DNA of 14,321 nucleotides from JAJVID01 sp036565725 (lineage in GTDB: Bacteria > Acidobacteriota > Blastocatellia > RBC074). The stretch lies in NCBI GenBank assembly GCA_036565725.1, contig DATCXQ010000152.1, forward strand, positions 1 to 14,321, in the 5' to 3' direction. The notes beneath the pieces were generated by a model. It saw only the letters and a program-made list of their open reading frames with translations, had not been told where the DNA came from and made no database searches. A program made the translations under genes and the position numbers. Shown in pieces: positions 1 through 6,033 of this stretch (positions are counted from its first letter, which is position 1; each line of letters begins with the position of its first letter).

Positions 1-243
1 GCGCGGGGCGTCGAGGCCGACGCAAGGGTGATCGTTATCGAAGACGAAGGCGCCTGTGTAATCGTCGTTGCGCCTGCCGCTGACGCGCGTTGCGCCGGGG
101 CATAGGTAACAATCGGGCAGATGATCGGGCAGCGCCGATTCTTCAGGCTCGACCGTCTCGCCGTTCCAGGGCCGGTTTTGCCGGTGCGCGGCGACAATGA
201 CCCATTCCTCGCGCAGCGGATGCCATCTTTCTTCCCAGACCAT
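1..243 (-). CDS. galT: Galactose-1-phosphate uridylyltransferase, N-terminal part (cut by window edge)
   Basis: GalT moves UMP from UDP-glucose to galactose-1-phosphate in the cytoplasmic Leloir pathway. Only the first 81 codons are present; the gene continues past position 1. The translation begins MVWEERWHPLREEWVIVAAH and goes on with RQNRPW, then CYLCPG (Cys45 and Cys48, the CxxC pair that binds metal in characterised GalT enzymes), RVSG, and FVFDNDHPCVG. This order of blocks is the GalT N-terminus. The HIS-x-HIS active-site region would lie outside the window. ATG at 243 is the first ATG in frame; no clear Shine-Dalgarno precedes it, and a large inverted repeat ends about 15 nt upstream, so initiation may be unusual or a TTG at 252 may be used. 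It follows the GH51 genes on the same strand, which suggests that galactose is released along with arabinose. Confidence 0.93.
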   Translation of the reverse strand, partial: MVWEERWHPLREEWVIVAAHRQNRPWNGETVEPEESALPDHLPDCYLCPGATRVSGRRNDDYTGAFVFDNDHPCVGLDAPR

Positions 244-258
244 AAGGTTCAATCTTGT

Positions 259-349
259 GCGGTGATGGGAAGCAAAGAGGGAAAAAAGTAGCAAAAAGAG
301 ACTTTTTTCCACTTTTTTCTCTCTTTTCCATTTTTGCTTCCCACACCGC
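259..349. repeat. Large imperfect inverted repeat in the galT leader
   Basis: The left arm 259-276 (GCGGTGATGGGAAGCAAA) and right arm 333-349 (TTTGCTTCCCACACCGC) pair over 17 bp with one bulged A. The 56 nt between them are almost purely purine on the left and pyrimidine on the right (A/G runs at 277-300, T/C runs at 302-333), so further pairing inside is possible. It fills most of the gap between the stop of the upstream GH51 gene and the galT start, ending 15 nt before the galT ATG. It could be a terminator or attenuator in the galT leader, or a small non-coding element. Pairing is seen; any role is inferred. Confidence 0.7.
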
Positions 350-410
350 TCTTCATAAAAACGAATTCTCAAAAGACATTGCGCGAACTATATAGATAAC
401 GGACTCAGTG

Positions 411-2006
411 TCACGCGAGTTTCACCTTCAGCATCGTATATGAATGTGGAGGAAGCCGGTAGCGGAGCTTGCGCCCTTCCGCGGTCGCGGAGCGCGTGGC
501 CGCTTGCACCTTCGTCACGCCGAAATCGTTCTCGGCTTTGATGTCGGGGCCGTTGACCTCGACCACCTCGACCGGGCCGGCGAACTGTTTGTCTTGCGCC
601 TCGAACTCGACCTCGATGGCCTGATCGCGGTGGCGGTTGACCATGTTCAGAACGATCGAGCCGTTGTCGTATCCGGCGGACGCGCTCAGATACGGCGTGG
701 GGCCGAATCGTTTGCTCTCGTAATTCGGGCTCTCCATGAACAGGTCGAGCGCCTTGCCCCGCGTGTTCTTCGCAAAGAGTTGCAGCGGATAATAGATCGT
801 CTGCAGGAACAAGCCTTTCTCGCTGGTGAAGATCGGCGCGATGACGTTCACGAGCTGCGCCATGTTGGCCATCTTGATGACATCGGCGTGATTGACGAAC
901 GAGTTCAGGAAGGTGGCCACGACCAGCGCGTCTTCGAGGTTGTAACGCTCTTCGAGAATGCGTCGCCCGCGCTGTTGCGGGCCTCGCGCGCGATACCAGA
1001 CGTTCCACTCGTCCCAGGCGATGTAAATGCGCCGGTTGCGCGGCATTCCGGACATCGCCGCGTTGATCACGCCCTCTGTCGTCTTGATCCTGTCGTCGAG
1101 ATCGAGCGAACTGGTAAGGAATTCGTAGTAGTCGTTCTCAAGGTTCCTCACGTAGAGGTGAATCGCCAGGTAATCAATGTGGTTCTTCAGGTGTTCGAGG
1201 ATGGCGCGGTTCCAACCGATCCAATCGATCCCTTGCGCGAAGTGCGACGACCCGGCGGCGATCAATTTGATGTTCGGATCAGTCCAGCGCATCAGCTTGG
1301 CGGCTTCGAGCGCGAATCTGCCGTAATCGTCGGCCGAGCGGTGGCCCATCTGCCACGGCCCGTCAATCTCATTGCCGAGTCCCCAGTAGGTTACTTTCCA
1401 AGGGTCCTGCCGCCCGTTCTCTTTGCGCAATCGCGTCATCGCCGTGTCCTGCGACGAGTTTACGTATTCGACCCACTGTTGCGCCTCGGTCCACGTTCCG
1501 GTGCCGAGGTTGACGCAGACATAAGGCTCGGTTTTGAGCATCTCGGCGTACTGAAGAAATTCATGCGTGCCGAAGCGGTTGCTTTCGACCGTGCCCCAGG
1601 CCATTTCCAGCCGTGGCGGGCGTTTGTCGCGGGGACCGATGCCGTCCATCCAGTGATAGTTCGATACGAAGTTGCCGCCCGGCCAGCGCAATTGCGTGAC
1701 GTTCAGATTCTTGACGGCCTCCATCACGTCGCGGCGGAAACCGTTCGAGTCGGAGAGCGGCGAGCCTTCCTCGAAAACTCCGCCGTCAATACAGCGGCCC
1801 AGATGTTCGATGAAGTTGCCGTAGATTTTAGGATCGATGTCTCCGATCACGCGCTCGGTGTCGATCTTGACGCGGGCGCGAAACGGCCCTTCCTGCGCGC
1901 GGACCGCGAATGGCGTGGCGATCAGGGCCGTCGTCAGCCCTTTCGCGAAGCCCCGCCGGGAGATTTTCAAAGTCGCGTCTTTTTTGTTCGTATGTTTCAA
2001 AGCCAT
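411..2006 (-). CDS. abfA: GH51 alpha-L-arabinofuranosidase, classical AbfA type, Tat-exported
   Basis: A 531-residue retaining glycoside hydrolase predicted to remove terminal alpha-L-arabinofuranosyl groups from arabinan, arabinoxylan or their oligosaccharides. Residues 1-37 look like a Tat leader: SRRGF with Arg17-Arg18, a hydrophobic stretch, and a possible cleavage after FAVRA. The rest resembles classical bacterial AbfA: IYGNFIEHLGRCIDGGVFEE (62-80), RWPGGNFVSNYHW (107-119), the acid/base Glu213 in WGLGNEIDGPW, and the nucleophile Glu333 in AWDEWNVWY, followed by a beta-sandwich C-terminal region. Well-studied relatives are cytoplasmic, so the exported form is notable. A strong GGAGGAG lies 8 nt before the ATG (2015-2021). 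The gene starts 71 nt after the previous GH51 gene, with a hairpin in the gap, and probably belongs to the same transcript. Side activity on xylosides cannot be excluded. Confidence 0.95.
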   Translation of the reverse strand: MALKHTNKKDATLKISRRGFAKGLTTALIATPFAVRAQEGPFRARVKIDTERVIGDIDPKIYGNFIEHLGRCIDGGVFEEGSPLSDSNGFRRDVMEAVKNLNVTQLRWPGGNFVSNYHWMDGIGPRDKRPPRLEMAWGTVESNRFGTHEFLQYAEMLKTEPYVCVNLGTGTWTEAQQWVEYVNSSQDTAMTRLRKENGRQDPWKVTYWGLGNEIDGPWQMGHRSADDYGRFALEAAKLMRWTDPNIKLIAAGSSHFAQGIDWIGWNRAILEHLKNHIDYLAIHLYVRNLENDYYEFLTSSLDLDDRIKTTEGVINAAMSGMPRNRRIYIAWDEWNVWYRARGPQQRGRRILEERYNLEDALVVATFLNSFVNHADVIKMANMAQLVNVIAPIFTSEKGLFLQTIYYPLQLFAKNTRGKALDLFMESPNYESKRFGPTPYLSASAGYDNGSIVLNMVNRHRDQAIEVEFEAQDKQFAGPVEVVEVNGPDIKAENDFGVTKVQAATRSATAEGRKLRYRLPPHSYTMLKVKLA

Positions 2007-2034
2007 CTTCTGGTCTCCTCCAAGCTATGCAGGC

Positions 2035-2072
2035 GGCGCCGTACAGAGAGCGGTAGCGACCTGTACCGCGCC
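2035..2072. repeat. Intercistronic hairpin between two GH51 genes
   Basis: GGCGCCGTACAG (2035-2046) and CTGTACCGCGCC (2061-2072) pair over 12 bp with one mismatch around a 14-nt loop. It nearly fills the 71-nt gap, ending about 14 nt before the Shine-Dalgarno of the next gene. There is no T-run after it on the minus strand, so a simple intrinsic terminator is unlikely. It may be a REP-like repeat or an mRNA-stabilising or processing hairpin. Confidence 0.65.
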
Positions 2073-2077
2073 GCGGA

Positions 2078-3733
2078 TCAAGCCAGTGTGATTTGCAACC
2101 GCGTCACCGATGCGGGCGCGAAGTTGTAAACCAGCGCGCGCCCTTTCGCCGCCCCCTGCGACGTTTGCGGCTCGACGGCGCGCGGGTTGTCGAAGCTGTT
2201 GTGAGCGTGAACATCCTTGGCCGTCAAAGTCGTAATGCCGACTTCCTTGACGTTCGCGCCGTATATGGTGACCTCCGTCTCTACGGACGCCTTCGGGTCG
2301 GGGTTGGTGACGGTCAGAACCAGGCGCCGGTCGTGAATCGAAGCTGACCCGTTCAGCCCTCGCATCGTGGCGGGCTTGCCGTTGATCGCGTATTTCAGCG
2401 GCGCCGCGGAGACGTTCGTTCTGAGCGACTGGCCGCCCTGGTGCGCGGCGTACATGTCGAAGACGTGATAGGTCGGCGTCAGAATGAATTTGTCTTCGTG
2501 CGCCAGGAAGAGCGATTGCAGACAATTGACGAGCTGCGCGATGTTGGCCATCGCGACCTTGTCGGCGTGGCGGTGGAAGATGTCGAGCGACAGCCCGGCC
2601 AACACCGCGTCGCGGATTGTCGCCTGCTGGCCCAGCAGATGCGAGTTGTGGACCTCGCTGCCGGGCTTGTACCACGCGCCCCATTCGTCCACCAGCAGCT
2701 TGACCCGATGCTGCCGGTCGAATTCTCCCATTATCGCCCAGTGATCGGTGATCAGTTTCTCCGTACGGTTGGCCTCGCTGAGCAGTTCGTACCATTCCTC
2801 GTCGGGATATTTCACCGCGTCGCCCTTGCCTTCGAACCAGTCGTTGGTCCGCCCGCCGGTCACGTTCCAGGAGTAATGATGCAGCCCCCAACCCCACATC
2901 CGGCCGAATCCGCCTTTTTCAGCCAGCCGGCCAAAGAAACGGCGCGACCAGCTAAGATCGCCGGAGTTCGGCCCAGAACCGATGAAGGCCAGGTTGAGGC
3001 CATAGCGCGGAACCCATTCCATAAAGCGGCGATATTCGACGGCGTACTCTTCAGGAGTGAACGAGCCGCCGCAGCCCCACGATTCGTTGCCCACGCCCCA
3101 ATAGCGCACATTCCAGGGGTCGCGTTGGCCGGCGGCGGCTCGCATCTCGGCCAGCGTCGTCGTTCCCGCCGGCGAATTGCAGTAATCGACCCAATCGTAA
3201 AAATCTCTCGCCGTGAGGCTGCGCACGTTGGCCGCCAGATAGGGTTGCGCCCCGCTCAATTGGCAGAAGCGCAGGAATTCATCGGTCCCGAAATGATTTG
3301 GGTCGTATTTCCACGGGCCGTCCGGGGCGCCTTTGGGCCATTCCCGCGCGTCTATCCAAAAGTTAGGACGGCGGGGGCGGTCTTTGCGAGGCCCGACGCC
3401 GTCGCGCCAGTTGTAGCTGTCGGCGAAACACCCGCCCGGCCACCGGATGACGCTCGCCTTGATTCGCTTCATCGCTTCGACGATCGCTTGCCTGACGCCG
3501 CCGATGTTGGGTACCTTCGAATCCTCGCCTACCCAGATGCCGTCGTAGACCACGCCGCCCAGGTGCTCGACGAAGTGGCCGTAGATTTCCGGCGCGATTC
3601 TGCCGATCGGCTCGTCCAGTAAAATCTCTATTCTCGCGTCTGCCATCCGCGCCTCCTGCGCGGCGAAGCGCCCGCCGGTCAGCGCCAGAACGCCGCCGGC
3701 CAAACCTGTCTTGATGAACTCACGTCGTTTCAT
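2078..3733 (-). CDS. GH51 alpha-L-arabinofuranosidase, 'GNESWGCGG' type, Tat-exported
   Basis: A 551-residue GH51 family enzyme, predicted to release L-arabinofuranose from arabinose-bearing oligo- or polysaccharides. The start MKRREFIKTGLAGGVLALTG is a compact Tat-type leader. Family blocks follow: IYGHFVEHLGGVVYDGIWVG (50-69), RWPGGCFADSYNW (97-109), the acid/base Glu217 in YWGVGNESWGCGG, and the nucleophile Glu350 in VKLLVDEWGAWY; a beta-sandwich makes up roughly the last 130 residues. It is a clear paralogue of the gene at 6034-7788, sharing long identical stretches. GAGGA (3740-3744) sits 6 nt before the ATG. Only 15 nt separate it from the preceding GH51 stop codon, so the two are almost certainly co-transcribed and perhaps translationally coupled. 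The exact linkage preference cannot be read from sequence. Confidence 0.94.
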   Translation of the reverse strand: MKRREFIKTGLAGGVLALTGGRFAAQEARMADARIEILLDEPIGRIAPEIYGHFVEHLGGVVYDGIWVGEDSKVPNIGGVRQAIVEAMKRIKASVIRWPGGCFADSYNWRDGVGPRKDRPRRPNFWIDAREWPKGAPDGPWKYDPNHFGTDEFLRFCQLSGAQPYLAANVRSLTARDFYDWVDYCNSPAGTTTLAEMRAAAGQRDPWNVRYWGVGNESWGCGGSFTPEEYAVEYRRFMEWVPRYGLNLAFIGSGPNSGDLSWSRRFFGRLAEKGGFGRMWGWGLHHYSWNVTGGRTNDWFEGKGDAVKYPDEEWYELLSEANRTEKLITDHWAIMGEFDRQHRVKLLVDEWGAWYKPGSEVHNSHLLGQQATIRDAVLAGLSLDIFHRHADKVAMANIAQLVNCLQSLFLAHEDKFILTPTYHVFDMYAAHQGGQSLRTNVSAAPLKYAINGKPATMRGLNGSASIHDRRLVLTVTNPDPKASVETEVTIYGANVKEVGITTLTAKDVHAHNSFDNPRAVEPQTSQGAAKGRALVYNFAPASVTRLQITLA

Positions 3734-3748
3734 GCATTGTCCTCATTG

Positions 3749-5773
3749 TTATTTCACTGGAATCCGCAAAACGGAAAGCGAATTCGGAGCCAGCGTAAAA
3801 GTAAACTCGCCTGAAGAAACGGCGACTTGTCGCTCGACAGGCTCAACCTTTGTCGGCTCATCCAGACTGTTCTCGGCCTTCAAATCAGACCCGGCCAGAA
3901 CGAACGCCTTGCCCGGCGAACCGACTTTGGCCGCGCCGGCAAGCCCTCCGGCCAGATTGATGCGAATCTCTCGCGGCGCCGCTTCAGTGTTCACAATCTT
4001 GAGAACCGCCTCGCCCGTCCGGTCGTCAATCGAGGCGCTGACGAAGAGATTTTGCTGTCCATTCTTCGCCGAGCCGTTGATCTGGACGGGCAGGACGCGG
4101 CTGCCGCGATGTATGCTGAACAATTTTTGCGTGTAATAACTGGGCGTCCCGTACGATCGCAGGCTATCGAACCAGATCAGGTTGGGCGTCCATTGCCAGG
4201 CGTCCACGTGGGCGAAGAGCGGCGCGTAAGACGACATCAGCACCACGTCGGCGTTTCGTTCCAGGCCGGTTATGAAGGCGGCTTCAGACATCGCGCACTC
4301 CCAGTCGTTGCGGTTTTCGGGAAGGCCGCCGCGGCCGGAACTCTGCGCCGCGTACTCGCCAGCGAAGACTTTCGGTCCCGTGCGCGGATAATCGTCGTAG
4401 CGCCCGACGTTGTCGCGGAACCATTTCGGCGCCATATAGTAATGCTCATCCACTATGTCGGCCTTCAGGCGGCGCATCTCGCCCCACAGATAACGAAACC
4501 GATCGTCGCCCGCGAACGGCCCGGCGCTGGTAATGAGCGTGATCTTCGGATATTTCGCTTTGATCGCCTTGGCGAAGCGTTCGTAGCGTTCGACGTACTG
4601 CGGCCCCCACTGCTCGTTCCCGACACCGATCATCTTCAGGTTGAACGGCGCCGGATGTCCCATCGCGGCGCGCTTGCGCCCCCAGGCGGTCGCGGCGGAG
4701 CCGTTGGCGAATTCGATCAGGTCGAGCGCGTCTTGAATGTAATGGTCCAGGTCGTCGAGCGGAGCCAGTTCAGACGAATTGAATTGACAGGCCATTCCGC
4801 AGTTGAGGATAGGCAGAGGCTCGGCGCCGATGTCTTCGCTCAGCAGGAAGTGTTCGTAAAAGCCGAGGCCGAACGATTGATAGTAATCTGGCGCGGGGCG
4901 ATTCCTGAACTCGGTGTTCCAGCGGTTGACGATCAGGCGGCGATCCGTGAGATCGCCGACGGTCGTCTTCCATTGATAGCGCGTCTCCAGATGCCGACCC
5001 TCGACAATGCACCCGCCGGGGAAGCGCAGAAAGCCAGGCTTCAGATCACTGAGCAGTTGAACCAGGTCGGCGCGCAGCCCGTTCGGACGGTTCTTCCACG
5101 TCTCTTTTGGATAGAGAGAGACCAGATCGACGTCAACCTTGCCTGGCCCGTCCATCAACAGATTCAATCGAGCCTTGCCGTTAGTCGCCGCGGGGCGAAT
5201 GACAGCAGTGTAGGTTTTCCAAGCCGGCGTCAAGCCTGTGATCCCGGCCTCGCCGAGCTTCTTTCCGTCGGCGTCTTCCACTTCGACGCGCAACGCGGCG
5301 GATGTGTCGCCCACGTTGCGCGCGGAAACAGAGAAGAGGTATTCCTTGCCCTGCTCAACGCCCATTCCGCGAAAGCCTTCATTCGTGACGCCGAAACCGC
5401 CACTGGAGTCAGCTGTGATTTGCAGGTGATGCGCGTTGGGACGGCTGCTTCGTGAACCGGCGTCATAAATTTGCAGCGTCCCTTTCGCCTCGCCGCGCGC
5501 GAGTCGCTTCCAACCCATCATCGGGTCAGGGAACTCGAACGAGCGATTCTTCACTCGCTCGGGATAGAGCCCTCCGTCGGCGCCGAAGTTGATGTCCTCG
5601 AAGAACAGCCCGAAGAGCGTCGGAGAGATTGCCGCGCCGGGCCGGTCTACCTGAACGGTGACGGCGTCGGATTGCGTTTGCGCGAATTGCGCCCGCGGGG
5701 GCGACAGGACCGCCGCGCAAATCAGCGCGACGGGCGCCAGCAGAAGTATTGGTTGAATACCTGGTTTTTTCAT
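3749..5773 (-). CDS. Large GH51 alpha-L-arabinofuranosidase with CBM4/9-like domain, Sec-exported
   Basis: A 674-residue arabinofuranosidase of the larger GH51 type also found in fungi, plants and Bacteroidetes. Residues 1-30 form a Sec-type signal (KK, then a long hydrophobic run and a possible cleavage near RAQFA). After a first strand block (FGLFFEDINFGADGGLYPE, 54-72), residues about 75-225 form a beta-rich insert like a CBM4/9 carbohydrate-binding domain. The catalytic barrel follows: FLRFPGGCIVEG (248-259), acid/base Glu387 in IGVGNEQWGPQY, and nucleophile Glu473 in VFAGEYAAQ. The end is a beta-sandwich closing with LSVLRIPVK. It has no twin-arginine motif, unlike the other three GH51 proteins here. 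The Shine-Dalgarno is weak (CGGA). A 260-bp gap with two palindromes lies upstream, so it may have its own promoter; downstream it is 15 nt from the next GH51 gene. Confidence 0.94.
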   Translation of the reverse strand: MKKPGIQPILLLAPVALICAAVLSPPRAQFAQTQSDAVTVQVDRPGAAISPTLFGLFFEDINFGADGGLYPERVKNRSFEFPDPMMGWKRLARGEAKGTLQIYDAGSRSSRPNAHHLQITADSSGGFGVTNEGFRGMGVEQGKEYLFSVSARNVGDTSAALRVEVEDADGKKLGEAGITGLTPAWKTYTAVIRPAATNGKARLNLLMDGPGKVDVDLVSLYPKETWKNRPNGLRADLVQLLSDLKPGFLRFPGGCIVEGRHLETRYQWKTTVGDLTDRRLIVNRWNTEFRNRPAPDYYQSFGLGFYEHFLLSEDIGAEPLPILNCGMACQFNSSELAPLDDLDHYIQDALDLIEFANGSAATAWGRKRAAMGHPAPFNLKMIGVGNEQWGPQYVERYERFAKAIKAKYPKITLITSAGPFAGDDRFRYLWGEMRRLKADIVDEHYYMAPKWFRDNVGRYDDYPRTGPKVFAGEYAAQSSGRGGLPENRNDWECAMSEAAFITGLERNADVVLMSSYAPLFAHVDAWQWTPNLIWFDSLRSYGTPSYYTQKLFSIHRGSRVLPVQINGSAKNGQQNLFVSASIDDRTGEAVLKIVNTEAAPREIRINLAGGLAGAAKVGSPGKAFVLAGSDLKAENSLDEPTKVEPVERQVAVSSGEFTFTLAPNSLSVLRIPVK

Positions 5774-5847
5774 AAGTCCGCAGCGTTCGTTGGTAAATTG
5801 AATGAAACTACAAGATTCGGGAGAGCGCGTTCCGCAGCACCGATTCC

Positions 5848-5882
5848 AGTCGGCGGCGTTTGGCGATCAAGCCTCGCCGACT
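5848..5882. repeat. Hairpin upstream of the large GH51 gene
   Basis: AGTCGGCG (5848-5855) and CGCCGACT (5875-5882) are perfectly complementary, and an inner GGC/GCC pair (5862-5873) extends the structure. It lies 75 nt upstream of the GH51 start at 5773, in the likely leader. No T-run follows on the minus strand. The surrounding 5790-5885 stretch is non-coding and may be part of a dispersed repeat, which I cannot test here. Confidence 0.5.
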
Positions 5883-5912
5883 AATGGTCTTTGAATAAAT
5901 AGCGCAACCATA

Positions 5913-5994
5913 GCGTAGGGGCAGACCTGCGTGTCTGCCCCGGAAGGCGCGTGTCTAATCACGCCGGGGCAGACACGCAGGTCTGCCCCTACGC
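5913..5994. repeat. Nested palindromic (REP/MITE-like) element, copy 1
   Basis: Two 31-bp arms (5913-5943 and 5964-5994) are perfect inverted repeats separated by 20 bp. Each arm is itself a hairpin: GGGGCAGAC, a 6-nt loop CTGCGT, then GTCTGCCCC. Weaker inverted similarity continues outward (TTGAATAAAT near 5891 against the complement of 6011-6023), so the whole element may span about 5891-6023. It fills the gap between two GH51 genes. A second copy lies at 14265. There is no coding capacity; a REP/BIME-like or MITE-like repeat is the best description. It might also stop or stabilise the upstream GH51 transcript. Confidence 0.85.
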
Positions 5995-6033
5995 CGTATT
6001 GCGTGGCGCCATTTATTTCTCAATAACCGGCGT

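Noticed and set aside
143..346. 67-codon minus-strand open frame in the galT leader
   Set aside because: It overlaps galT in another frame, and its sequence is made from the purine-rich hairpin and out-of-frame galT codons.
444..2129. 561-codon open frame on the plus strand opposite the AbfA-type gene, and similar long plus-strand frames at 2441-3622, 3827-5455 and 6469-7704
   Set aside because: They lie antisense to well-supported GH51 genes. The translations are Arg/Val/Asp-rich with no recognisable domain, and the frames at 2441 and 6469 resemble each other only because the genes beneath are paralogues. GC-rich codon use explains the lack of stops.
2025..2897. 290-codon minus-strand open frame overlapping the GH51 gene at 2078-3733
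   Set aside because: It is a frame-shifted shadow of that gene; the protein is Arg/Gly/Ala-rich with no motifs, while the other frame has the full set of GH51 blocks.
5848..5882. Intrinsic terminator for the GH51 gene at 6034-7788
   Set aside because: The hairpin is about 150 nt past the stop codon and no T-run follows it on the minus strand, so I list it only as a hairpin.
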